Source: Tolypeutes matacus (lineage: Eukaryota; Chordata; Mammalia; Cingulata; Chlamyphoridae). Taken from it: DNA of 64,000 bases. The notes under the pieces are model-generated. The model was not told the origin of the DNA, did no database searches, and saw only the letters and a list, made by a program, of their open reading frames with translations. The stretch spans positions 68,188,239 through 68,252,238 of the forward strand of contig JAKSZT010053887.1 of NCBI GenBank assembly GCA_026826555.1. The letters are read 5' to 3'. Below, piece after piece: positions 52,081-63,598 of this stretch (positions are counted from its first letter, which is position 1; the number at the start of each line of letters is the position of its first letter). A program made the position numbers and the translations under genes.

Positions 52081-52139
52081 AACGGATTTCTTACTTCAGC
52101 CATATTTTCTTTGGGTTAATGGAAGTCATATGTTGTTTT

Positions 52140-52340
52140 GTTTCTGTTTTTTAAATTATTGTGACAATGAAGAGTTACTGCTAATGGAAATGGGGTTGAT
52201 GACATTTTCCAAAATTGATTATGCTGATCTTGTTGTACAAATCTATGAATATACTAAAAATTATTCAATTTTATATTTTAAATATGTGAATTGTATGTTA
52301 TGTGAAATTTATCTCAGTAAAAACATTATTAAAAATTTAA
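52140..52340 (+). mobile_element. Old L1 3' end, sense
   Basis: AGTTACTGCTAATGG, ATGAATATACTAAAAATTATTC, TATGTTATGTGAAATTTATC and AGTAAAAACATTATTAAAAA are the order of an old L1M tail. It lies next to the 5' end of L1-B in opposite orientation. Confidence 0.7.
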
Positions 52341-52443
52341 GTTTTTATTACACTAAAATTCCTTTCTTAAAGATACATGCTATTTTCCCTACTATATACT
52401 AGTTTCTTTACATACAATATCATAAAATCACAAAATAACCAGG

Positions 52444-52898
52444 TGTGGTAGATTGAATTTAGTCTTGATCTTAATCTTATTTTGCATTCCTTTGGGTGTG
52501 AACATATCATAAATAGGATCCATTGAAGATGGTTTAGCGAAATTGTGACCCAAGTGGATGAGGTTGTGCCTTAATCCAGTTTACTGGATTTCTTTGTAAG
52601 GAGAATAATTTTGGTCCTACTAAGAGAAAGCTTGATGGAGGAGTCAGATGCTGGAAGTCAGTGAGAATCCAGAAGAGAAGAAGAGAGGATATTGCTGTGT
52701 GATGGAAGGAACCAAGGAACCCAAAGGCACACTGTCAGCTATCACTAGATTGTTAAAGATTTGAGGACAAAGTATTGCCTTTCTGACAACTTGATTTTGG
52801 ACATCTTTTAACCTCAAAATTGTTAGTTAATAAATTCCCATTTTTTAAGCCAACTCATTGTAACTAAGACATCAGGCAAGATAGATATTCTTATAACA
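52444..52898 (+). mobile_element. Solo LTR, ERVL-type
   Basis: It begins TGTGGTAGATTGAATTTAG and ends TTATAACA, about 455 bp, with AATAAATTCCCATTTTTTAA (polyadenylation signal) near the end. Same family as 7445-7907 in opposite orientation. Confidence 0.75.
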
Positions 52899-53797
52899 GT
52901 TTTGCAAATGAAGAACTAAGCACAGAGATTTTAACCTTATCAAAGCCACATGGAACTTCTGGTAATCTAGAATATGAATTTTGTACTATCTATGGTAAAA
53001 AATTTTGGTTTAGGACAGTATGCTAATTCTATCATAATTTATTATAAACTGCATTTTAGAACAAATGCTCTTTAATCAATGATTACTCTTTTTATTCTTT
53101 CATCTATTTGTTAAATAAATATATACAGAATTCCTCTTATTACCATTGCATGGTCTAGGCATTGAGTCATTAATTGGAAGAAAATGTATTTTATTTTTTA
53201 ACTCGGGACAATTCTCTCCTATCAAGAAAAGAAAATAGATTATCCAATTTTAAGGATCATTAATCCCTCTAGTAAATACAACTTATATTTTTCATGGTAA
53301 AATAAAGAATACTCGTTTTCAGTATATATCAGTAAATTATAATGTAAGATATAAAACCACAATAGTTTTCAATTAGAATTTCTGTAATACATGACCAAAT
53401 AATGAGACCCTTTCTCCCATTTTTTTCCCTCAATGAAGTTCAGAATGACTGACATTTTTTGACAGTTCCAGCTCTGAAGACAATACTAACTGGACAGAAA
53501 AAGGGATTATATTTACATGTTGGTATATTTAATCTTCTAACAGTGTTAGTCCAACACCACTGAAGCTTGTATTTCAGATGAGAAATGGGAACTATTACAC
53601 ATGCTCAGACAAGCACTCATGGTAACAAGAGTTTTTCAATTTACCTGGATTCCTGAGTTTTAACACTGGAGATAAAATCCGTAGACTGAATGAAAGTCAA
53701 AGATCTATCCCTGGCTTTGGAAGCACATGAAATTGTGACAGGATAGTTTGTTACATAAGCAAATGTATGCATTTATGTATGTATGTATATATATTCC

Positions 53798-53846
<49 letters not shown>

Positions 53847-54599
53847 GAGAGAGAGAGAGAGAGAAAGAGATGAAATTATAAATGGAGCATTGTCAATGGT
53901 AGTTACTCCTAGCATGATGAAGGTTGTTGGTGAAAGGTGCATTCAGTGGGTTACTTTGTGCAAGTCTACATTGTGTGATTTTTTTCAAAAATCATTTTCT
54001 ATACTTAAATTTAAAATCAAATTGTAAGACAAGAATGAAAAATAATTTGTTTATTTACACTGAATTGAAAGCCTGTACAAGCAACGCACTTCTTGTTAAA
54101 TAGATATATCCTTCTTAACAAATACTGTGTCAATCTTTGTCAACTCTCTATTCCTACCTCCTAATACCAGGCATGCCACATGTCTCCTTGATAAAGACTA
54201 GTGGAATAAATGAAAGATTTCAAGATGAACACTCAAGAGATTTCACTGGAAATCATCAATATAAACCACCACTGGAGACCACCATTGGAGGCATAAAATA
54301 GTATGACTTTTGCTGTAGAGACATTTTGCTCAGCAGCATCCAGCTAAATTTTAATTACTAATAGGAATCACTCATATCATTTAGGGATGCATAAAATGTA
54401 TCAATGTTTCCACTTAACTTTATTGAAAGCCACTGCACTGGATTTATGTCCTAGAAAGCCAGGAAAGCAACATGAATCATTTATAGAAATATTGAATTAT
54501 ATGTTATCTTTCAGATATTCAGTGGAGAATCTAAATCTTTATTTAAAGATGGTTATAAGCACTAAGTTTCAATTTTTAAAGAAGAAGGGTCATAGTTAC
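52899..54599. other. Unassigned stretch with a microsatellite
   Basis: Apart from the simple repeat at 53773-53870 nothing is recognisable. The longest frame has 73 codons and no family resemblance. Confidence 0.4.
53773..53870 (+). repeat. Compound microsatellite (TATG)n(TAGA)n(GA)n(CAGA)n(GA)n
   Basis: Short runs of related tetra- and dinucleotide units follow one another over about 100 bases. The 63-codon minus-strand frame full of Ser/Leu repeats comes from it. Confidence 0.95.
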
Positions 54600-56905
54600 C
54601 TGCATTAACATTGAGGGCTTCACATACTGGCCTGCTTTCTTTTATTAAGCACTGTCTATGTGCTTAAGAAATTCTTGCACGTCTATTTGAGAATTTAGCT
54701 AGACTCCCCAGGATGGGAATTTAATATTTTCTTGTTTATTGTTTTGGTCTCCAAGGGGAGGGGGAGGGAAGAAAGGGTGGAACATAGAACATTTTGGGGC
54801 TTTGGGATTGTTCTGCATGATCTTCCTTTCATGGACACAGGCCATTATATACTTTGTCAGAACCTATAAAAGTGTGTGGTGCAAAATGAAAACCATGATG
54901 TAAACCATTGACCATGGTTAGTAGAAATACTTCAATATTTTTTGCATCAATTGTAACAAATGTACTATACTTGTAGGATGTTATTGGTAAGGGAGGACTT
55001 GGGGGGTATATGGGAATACCTTATATTTTTTATGTGACTTATCTTTAACCTAATGCTTCTTGGAAAATAAAGTTTAAAATAAAAGAAATTGGGGGAACAT
55101 AGAGAAGAAATAAAATATACTTACAGAGATTTTTCTTTAAACTAAAGCTTCTTGGAAAATAAAGTGAAAAAAAAATAAGAAACTGGGGGAACATACAGAA
55201 GAAATTGTCAATATACAAAAATACACTTACCATGATGAAAGGCATAATATGAATTTTTTAAAAAAATTTATTTATTTTTATTTTATAATTATTTTCTTTT
55301 ATTTTTATTTTTTGACTTTATTTTTTAGGAGGTTTTGTATTGCAGAAGGGTTGCAACTGTGTCAGGGGAGGATTATTGGTGCAAGGAGTGGATGGTGGGA
55401 GATGTGTGGGGAAGGGTGCATCTGGGCATTCCTCTAAAGTATATGAATGTGTTAATGTGGTCATGGGGTGCTGTCTTGGTGGATGGAGACCCACACAATA
55501 AATGATGGAATATTGAAGTCCCATCCTGGGGAGTCTACTACAATTTCTAATACAGTGGCAAGAATTTCTAGAGCACATGGATATGTCTAGTGAAGGAAGA
55601 CAGACTAATATGCCAGGCCTTTGATATTGATATATGTACTTATAGACTTTGTACTTATGAAATTGAAACTTAGCTAAGTAAAATATATTGCCTAAGAGTT
55701 ACATCTTGATAGCCTCCTTTTTGCTCAATTGTGGCCTATCTCTAGCCAAACAGCATAAAAACTCACTACCTTCACCCCAGCATGGAGATAAAGGTTCCCT
55801 GGAACCGAGGGATTATTACCAAATGCCAATTAGTGACATATTTGGAAAAAGACCCAGATTAAAAGACTAAATACAAATGATTTTTTATAGCTAAAGGATT
55901 TCAAAGTTATTCAGGAGGTTACACTTATGCATTTTCCAGGAGGATCTCACTGACTGCCACAGTAAACAGTGCCTCAAGCAGAGGTGTTGTTTAGGGCTCT
56001 AGAGACATCTAAACACTATAGTCAGGGCAGACAACACAAGGAAATCAATACCCGGTTGGTAGGCCTTATCTTGGAATACATGATAACCTATCTTCCCAAT
56101 GTATCAGAGTTAGACACATTTATAATTTTCCTACAAATAGTTCTTCTGTAACTTTTACTTGAACCTATAATTAACACCATACCCATTAAACATATGTCCC
56201 AGAAACTTAAATCTTTAGTCTGTTAATATGCCAGTTGAGCCCTGAATCTCAGCAGAGTTGCAGCCAACTGCTACCCTCCAGCTTATCAGATTCACTCAGG
56301 ACAACTAACAAAATGATGTGATGGATAACACCCATCCAAAAAACAGAGAGTATCCGCAACTGCAAGCAAAATGCTTCCATCCATTTGCTTCATGGGATCT
56401 AAACCTCCTTTAATTGGAAGCAGAGTGGGCAGCACCTTCTTCATATCCTTAAGATTGAGGAATGAACAAATAAAATGGGGAATGCAACTATGGACTAAAG
56501 TAAACTTATTATTATTGTAGTAATGGAAGAACTTGTAACAGTAATATAAAGATAGTGGTGACTAGAGGTTCTGAAGGGAGGGGGAGGGAAGAACAGGTGT
56601 AACATGAGGCATTTATGGGACATTGGAATTATTCTGCATGATATTGCAATGATGGATACAGGCTCTTATACATTTTGTCAAAATATATAAAATTGTGTGG
56701 GGCAAAGGGTATACCATAATGTAAATTATGTTTAGGAGCAATGCTTCAATATGTGTTCATCTGTTGTAAAAAATGTACCATGCTAATGAAAGATGTTATT
56801 AATAAGAAGTGTGAGAGGGGAGGGTATGGGGTATATGGGAATCCCCTATATTTTCAAGGTAACATTTATGTAATCTAAAACTTCTTTAAATATAAAGAAT
56901 AAATA
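54600..56905 (+). mobile_element. L1-D: 3'-UTR-only L1 copy with 5' inversion and double tail
   Basis: The first 150 bases (54600-54748) are the reverse complement of the proximal 3' UTR (L1-A 31194-31340). Then the strand switches and the sense tail begins (GGTCTCCAAGGGGAGGGGGA, compare 31386), ending near 55075. An ORF1-like segment follows, twice in part, then a T-rich spacer (55256-55328), then the full distal 3' UTR (55330-56905) with the second tail. No coding sequence is present. Confidence 0.75.
55036..55215 (+). repeat. Imperfect tandem duplication of about 90 bp
   Basis: The unit runs from the end of the L1 tail (CTTCTTGGAAAATAAAGT) through GGGGGAACATA to ATACTTAC and occurs twice side by side in L1-D, with the second copy having a longer A run and a longer ORF1-like part. 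Confidence 0.75.
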
Positions 56906-56938
56906 GGCACCTTTAAGCTATATAATTTGGTCAGAAAA

Positions 56939-57323
56939 CTTATAGATTGAATTCTGTCCCCCAAAAAGATATATTGATGTTCTAATCCCCAATACCCCAG
57001 AAAGTGGTCTTGACAGTTGGAATTAGGAAAGTTAAAATGAGGTCATTTCTGAGGAGAGTGGGTCCTCAATTCAATATAATTCATATCCTTGTAAGGATAT
57101 CAATTATCCAGGAAAATTGGACACAGATAATAGAAGGAGAAGGCCATGTGATGATTAGGTAGAGAACACCGAGGAACAGCGGCACGACAGTGTCAGAGGC
57201 TAATATAAGGAGAGGGGCCAGATGCTTTGCTACAGTCTTTAGAGGGGCATGGCCCTTCCCACACCTTGATTTCCAACTTTTAGCCTCTAGAACTGTGAGA
57301 CAGTGAATTTCTGTTGTTTCAAG
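56939..57323 (+). mobile_element. MLT1-class LTR (ERVL-MaLR), 3' truncated
   Basis: TATAGATTGAATTCTGTCCC at the start, ACACCTTGATTTCCAAC and CTAGAACTGTGAGACAGTG near the end are the standard MLT1 order, opposite in orientation to 17050-17484. The last 20-40 bases of the LTR are missing. Confidence 0.85.
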
Positions 57324-57401
57324 TGAAAAAAAGAGAGATGGTTACAATACACTATAACTACTTTCTTCTAGAATATTTATTTTCTCTCTTTCTCTCTTTC
57401 T

Positions 57402-57478
57402 CCTTCCTTCCTTCCTTCCTTCCTTCCTTCCTTCCTTCCTTCCTTCCTTCCTTCCTTCCTTCCTTCCTTCCTTCCTTA
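57402..57478 (+). repeat. (TTCC)n microsatellite
   Basis: About 19 uninterrupted units of TTCC in a wider pyrimidine-rich tract (57380-57510). The Pro-Ser-Phe-Leu and Lys-Glu-Gly-Arg repeat frames on the two strands are translations of it and not genes. Confidence 0.98.
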
Positions 57479-60400
57479 TCTTTATTTCTTTATTTCTTCT
57501 TTCCTTATTGTTGTTGTTGTAGTTATGGTTTCCTAAAGAATCCAAGATGTTACTCATTATGATTAACTTTCTACTAACTCTTCTGGTCAAAATTTTCAGG
57601 TAAAATTCATGTTGAAGGGAGATTATTCATGTAATTTTTTAAAAGAGTGTTTGCCAGATTGCAAGAAGTTTTATATATAACAGAGTAAAACATGATTTAA
57701 TTTGACAGGAAAATTCTGTTTCCTAGGACAGCAGTTAAGTAAAGTTTTGAATTTAAGGGACCAGATGGTTGTCTAAAATAGAACATATTTTAGCTTCTTT
57801 GGTAACAGCTGAGTAGACTTAAATCAATTGGAAGAGAAGTTCACTGTAATCAGGTCAAACAACAGTTGTTACATGAAATCTGATTGAAATTCAAAAATTC
57901 AGTGAAATAAAAAATGTAATTCTCTCATTCCAACCATCTATTAAGATAAAAAGTACTACTTATTTTACATTTCCCCTTCTGAAGATTTATTTCTGTCATA
58001 GAAATTTACTCAAAGTTTTACAAAAATAGAAACTTAAGGACAAGTAATTCTCACAATATAACCTAAAAGATGTAATCAACAGTTAGACCACATTTATTGA
58101 AACCCATGTTGGTAGTCAGATTACTTACATATTATAAAAAATAAGTCTTATTTTAACTTTCCTATTAATGTAAGGATTTGAAATGTGATTTATAAGCATC
58201 ATTGGAGAAATTAATATTTTAAAAATATGGAAGGAATGAGAGTTTTACTTTAAAGCTTTTCTGAAAATACACTAAAATTCTCGAACTATTTCTCATTAAA
58301 ACCTTTTGAATTTTGTCCATTGCCTTGATTTCTCTAATCATGAATTAACCAATTTGACATAGATGATGTGTTTCCTGAGATTCTTTTCCATTTTAATATT
58401 TCAAGACTCTATGTTTTCCCCTACAGAGGAAGAACGAACCATTTATTTGTTCATTCATCTCTTCAACAAATATTTATTTAGCAGCTATTTGTGCAAGAAA
58501 TTCTTTGGGAGGTAATGGAGAAAGAACTAAACATAAGAATTACCTTCTCTCCTGACACTTACATTTGATTGTATATGTAAATACAGGTGAAAAACAGATA
58601 AAGAAATATGTGGGTGATAATGTAGTAGAAAGAAAATACAGTGGACTAGAAACCTTGGTATAAGTGGTGCTCTTTTATATACGGTGAAAAATGTGTGGGA
58701 GAACAAAAGGTTGTTGAGAAGTGGAGGAGATGTTTTGTTTTTGTGTTTTTTTAACTTGTCTTTTGGCAGGGTATTAAAGAGAAGGCTGTCATGGATGGGT
58801 GAAAACTTTTATTTCTTTCAATTCTTTAGCTTTAGTTTGAATGTTTGAAGAACTTTAATTGTATAAATTAACATCCACATGGGATGTATGTGTTTGAGAG
58901 AGAGAGAGAGAGTTTTGAAAATTCAAGGGATATAATCAACAGAATAAATAGATTAATTTTTGAGCAGAGGAGTGGTAATCTCTGTTGTAATGGGAATCCA
59001 AGGGTAAAGAGAAGATCAATGTGCAGGTAAATATCTCTATATGCATTTATTTTGTTCTTTGTGAGGTTAGTTATAGTTATCTCCTGGAAATAATGAAAAA
59101 CGTAGGAAGACCAAAAAAGTAAGTTGTATAGAGAAGTTAGACCCCTGAAGAATGTGATTGAAAGCTGACTAGGAAAATCTAGATACACTGAAGGATAGAT
59201 AATTGATATGTAGGATGGGAAAAAGAACTTAGAGCAGCATCAATCAACCAATCAAGCAATGATTTTCTCTCTTCCTTTCCTTCCCTCATTCCCATCTTTT
59301 CCCCCATAAGAAAGAATTACCATGCCATTTATCCAGCAAGCAAGAGTAAAATGAATTATATGACAGCCTTTTAAAATTTTGTGATATATATATTTAATTT
59401 TATTATATTATATAATACTTAATATATAATACATAATATTTGTCATATATAATATATATAACACAAAAGCTATATTATATGGAAGCAACTTCACACGTTT
59501 CCTTTATATTTTTTAATAGAAAAAATTTGTTGTCTGCAGTGAATTCAGTCAATAAAGAGGCAGATAAAGCATTGTAATATAAGCCAAATATATTTTCTCT
59601 TTCAAGTGCAAATGAGGAGCATAATAATTTATCAACAAAGCCAGACTGTAACATTTTTCAATATATAATTCACTACTCTATTTTATTTCTAGTAAAACAG
59701 TTCTTATTTGATTGCTTTCCTTTTCATTAGTTCCATATTTTTTTACTACCTTAATCCACTTTTCTGTTGTTTTATGAAGGACATGACATTTGTACATCTT
59801 TTGTGAAAAGGATAAAAGGAAAGGTAAAAACAGTGCTTTTTATTTTTAGTATCTTATTAGATTTTCCTTAGATTTGTGTAAGCTTTATAAAAACATTCTC
59901 TCTTAAATGTCAGAATCCCCACAGATCAATGGAAATAACTTACTACAAAGACAGGTGGGAGTTTGGTGGTCTGAAATGACTGAAGAATATAGAGATAATA
60001 TGTTATTATTCTAATGATCATATTGTCTTTGTGTCTTACATGCTTATTGGCAGAACTATCTATTTTTGTAGGATTTAATTTAATTATTTGTGAAATCAAA
60101 CTACAAATAAACTGAAATGTAATAGAGGCATAGGAGTATCACATAATATTCAACAATTCTAAAGGGATAAAAATCAATACTGTGCAAATACCAGATATTA
60201 TTAGTTTTGTTTTTTTAGGAAGAAGATTTTCAGTAACTTTTTAAACTGTACCCCTTATGCATTTTTATATTTTTCCCTTGTTAAATGAGATTAAATACAG
60301 CAAGTAATAATTTCACAATCTCTTTTTTTATTATTATTATTTTAAAGAAGTAATAATAGACAGGTAGTTTTTTTTTTCAGTATCCGTCTCCCCCTTTCCA

Positions 60401-61174
60401 TTTAGTAAGGACAACCTGAGTTTTGCTACACTTAGAGCTAAATAGTGAGAACATTGTGCATCTCCTCTTGCAGCCTATGGGGATTTGGAATTAGGTTTTG
60501 TTCCGTGGGATATAAGGAGAAAATGTGTATAATTTCTGAATCTCATCTTTCAAAAAACTTTCTTCTCTTCTCCATCCCAAGGGCCCGGATGGATACATGG
60601 TGTTAATGGGCTAGCATTTGCCATGCATATGGGGATAAAATTCCAGTGGATGGTGAAACAGGAAAGTAGAAGGGGCATGTGTATATGTATGACCTGCAGG
60701 CCTCTCAGTGCCTATGGTCACTTATCAGCTAAGACTTCATTGGGCCTGATAGAAACTGAACCCATATTTAAGGAAGTGTTATATGCTCTCTATTACAGCA
60801 ATCAAATAAATATCTAGCTAATAAAGAATGTGTACTTTTAAAATCTGAAAATGTAGGATCTACAACTCTGTTTGAACATTATGATACCCCATGAATGAAG
60901 AACATAATTTTTAAAAATAAATTGTTTCACTATAATGGATTATACAATAGAATAACAATGATTCCTTTTATCATAAATGTTGATGATCAAGTGATTTTAA
61001 ACTTTTTTTTTTCTTTAATGCATATAGAAATTTGCTGCTAAATCCAATTTACCACTTTCTACTTGGTAACATTCATAAAGCTAATACTTAAAACAGCCCC
61101 AATGACTTCACTTACCATCAGTTACAACAGACAAGCATCAATATTTAAGTACCTGGGACAAAATACCAGTCCAA
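57479..61174. other. Unassigned AT-rich stretch
   Basis: No gene is visible. At 58440-58620 the sequence recalls an ancient mammalian repeat (ATTCATCTCTTCAACAAATA followed by ACACTTACATTTGATTG), class unclear. A short GA run lies at 58896-58912 and an AT-only low-complexity patch at 59385-59463. The 64-codon frame at 60623-60817 is unrecognised. Confidence 0.4.
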
Positions 61175-61655
61175 TGCTTTTTTAAAAGTTTTTCTTAAAT
61201 TTTTGAAAAGATACTTAGATTACATAAATGTTAAATAGAATATATAGGGGATTCCTATATGCCCTGCTCCCCACACTTCCCATATTTTCCCACATTGACA
61301 ACATCTTTCATTAGTGTGATACATTCATTGCAATTGATAAACACATTTTGGAGCATTGCCATTAAGCATGGATTACAGTTTACATTGTAGTTTACACTCT
61401 CTACCACCCAATTCTGTAGGTTATGGCAGGATATATAATGGCCTGTATCTGTCATTGCAATGTCATTCAGGAAGATTCCCAGGTCCCAAAAATGCCCCCA
61501 CATTACACCTGATTTTCCCTCTCCCTACTCCCCAGGACCTCCAATGACCACTGCCTCCACATCAGTGATATTTCTTCCATTGCTAGAATCACAATAAGTC
61601 TGTAGTAGAATACTAGTAAGTCTACTTTAGTCCATAGTTTGTTCCCAATAGGATA
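61175..61655 (-). mobile_element. 5'-truncated distal L1 3' UTR, antisense
   Basis: It matches 2632-3186 and 45500-46010 in the same orientation, with a T-rich left end (complement of the A tail). It stops near 61655, where L1-C begins in sense. It may be a separate insertion or an inverted part of L1-C. Confidence 0.8.
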
Positions 61656-61803
61656 AGAGGAATGAAATGTAAAAGTGAAAGCATACCACACTCAAAAACA
61701 ACAAAATATAACCATAGAGAGAGAAGCTAATCAGCTGAATAAGCCCATCAAGATAAACAGACACCAACAAAAAATTATAAGCCATACTAAGAAATAGGAA
61801 GAC

Positions 61804-62572
61804 ATGACCCAGTCCAGTGAACAAATTAAAAACCAGGAGGAGATGCAGAACATGGAACAACTAATCAGAGCTGTCCAAACAAATTTCATGAATCAACTTA
61901 ATGAAGTGAAGGAAGAAATTAAGGATATTAAGAAGACACTGGGAGAACATACTGAAGAAATTGGAAACATACATAAAAAGATAACGGGTATGATGGTGGT
62001 GAATGGCACAATCCAAGAAATCAAAAAGACACTGGAAGTACATAACAGCAGATTTGAGCAGGCAGAGGAAAGAATTAATGATGTGGAAGACAGTACATCT
62101 GAAATCAAACAGATAATAGAACAGATTGATAAAAAGATAGAAAAAATCCAGCAGGAACTTAGGGATTTGAATGACAACACAAATGCACAAACATATGCAT
62201 TGTAAGCATCCCAGAGGGAGAAGAGAAGGAAAAGGGAACAGAAGGAGTGTTGGAGGAAATAATAGCTAAACCATCCCAATCCTATTGAGGGAGATGGATG
62301 TACATGCCCAGGAAGTGAAACACACCCTAAATCCCAACAGGCTTACTCCAAAACATATGCTTATCAAATTGTCCAATGCTCAAGACAAAGAGAGAATACT
62401 GAAAGCAGTAAGAGAAAAGAGAACCATAACATACAAGGGAAGCTTGATAAGATTAAGTGTTGATTTCTCATCTGAAACCATGGAGGCAAGAAGGCAGTGG
62501 TATGACATAGTTAAGGTTCTAAAAGAAAAAACTTTCAGCCAAGAATTCTCTATCCAGCAAAGCTGGCATTAA
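61804..62572 (+). pseudogene. L1-C ORF1, frameshifted
   Basis: It opens with ATG at 61804. The coiled-coil half is open for 133 codons to a TAA at 62203-62205. After a short loss near 62265 (by comparison with L1-A, around ENFSTLL) the frame resumes from 62285 to 62572 with the C-terminal domain (KHMLIKLSNAQDKERILKA and the ARRQW motif). The N-terminal half is more intact than that of L1-A, as it lacks the 2-base loss there. Confidence 0.85.
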
Positions 62573-62803
62573 AAAATGAGAGAGAGTTCAAAATATTCAC
62601 AGATAAACAGAAATGAAGAGAGTTTTCAATAAGAAACTGCACTTGAAGTAATACTAATGGGAGTTCTGCAGGTGGAAAGGACAAAAACAGGAGAGAGAGA
62701 GTTGGAGGAGAGTGTAAGAACAACTTAAAAGACAAAAAGAGAAATAAAAACAACATATGACATACATAAACCCATAGAAAATACAGCTAATATAATAACT
62801 TCC

Positions 62804-63598
62804 TTGACAGTCATAAAATTGAATCTTAATGGATTAAACTCACAAGTCAAGAGACACAGACTGGCAGAATGGATAAGGAAATATGATTCATCTATATGCT
62901 ATCTACAAGAAACCTGCCTTACACACAGAGATGCAAGGAGCCTGAAAGTGAATGGTTGGAAAACAATTTTACAAGCAAACAATAACCAAAAAAGGGTGGA
63001 AGTTGCTATACTAATATCAGACAAAGTAGACTTTAAATGCAAATCTATTGTAAGAGACAAAGATGGACACTATATATTAATTAAAGGGGTAATGTATCAA
63101 GAAAAAAAACAATCTTAAATATTTATGTTCCTAGCCAAGGCTATTAAAAACACAGAGCACTATAAGTGTTGAAGAGGATTTGGAGGAATGGGAACACTCA
63201 TCCACTGCTGGTGGGAATGTAGAATGATCCAGCCATTGTGGAGGACAGTTTGACAGTTCCTCAAAAAACTAACTATAGAACTGCCATATGATCCAGCAAT
63301 TCCACTGCTGGGTATATACCCAGAAGAATTGAAAGCAAAGACAGGAACAAATATATGCACCCCAATGTTCGTAGCGGTATTATTCATTATTGCCAAAAGT
63401 TGGAATCAACCCAAATGCCCATAAACAGATGAATGGATAAACAAAATGCGATACATACACACAATGGAATATTATGCAGTTGTAAGAAGGAATACAGTAC
63501 TAACACACAGGATAACATGGATGAATCTTGAGGATCTCATGTTGAGTGAAGCAAGCCAGGCATTGAAGGACGAATATTATATGACCTCACTGATATGA
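62804..63598 (+). pseudogene. L1-C ORF2, internally deleted
   Basis: The endonuclease start is open from about 62804 to 63118 (LNGLN, CYLQETCL, the VAILISDKVDF region). After a frame break the sequence reaches NIYVPSQG-type codons (63117-63142) and then jumps to the Cys-rich C-terminal region (EHYKCWRGF-like, broken) at about 63144, ending with TGA at 63596-63598. Comparison with L1-A puts the loss at about 3.0 kb, which removes the rest of the endonuclease and the whole RT. Confidence 0.85.

Larger units (their letters stand above)
45466..52135 (-). mobile_element. L1-B: 5'-truncated LINE-1 with extended 3' UTR
   Basis: On the minus strand the element runs from the ORF1/ORF2 spacer (52135) through ORF2 (to 48317), a proximal 3' UTR ending in CTAAAGCTTCTTTGAAAAT (complement, about 47702-47722), a short ORF1-like segment (about 47612-47690), an A/T-rich spacer (47450-47611), and a second, distal 3' UTR (45466-47342) ending in an A tail (T-rich at 45466-45500). 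Two SINEs are nested in it. I read it as one element because the same order is seen at two other places, but two abutting insertions are not excluded. Confidence 0.7.

Noticed and set aside
53751..53942. Leu/Ser-repeat frame that could look like a signal peptide
   Set aside because: It is the translation of the GA/CAGA simple repeat.
57314..57590. Frames with Pro-Ser-Phe-Leu and Lys-Glu-Gly-Arg repeats
   Set aside because: Both are translations of the TTCC microsatellite on its two strands.
60623..60817. 64-codon frame with an ATG and balanced composition, considered as a small gene
   Set aside because: No splice context, no family resemblance, and length expected by chance in a 64-kb window.
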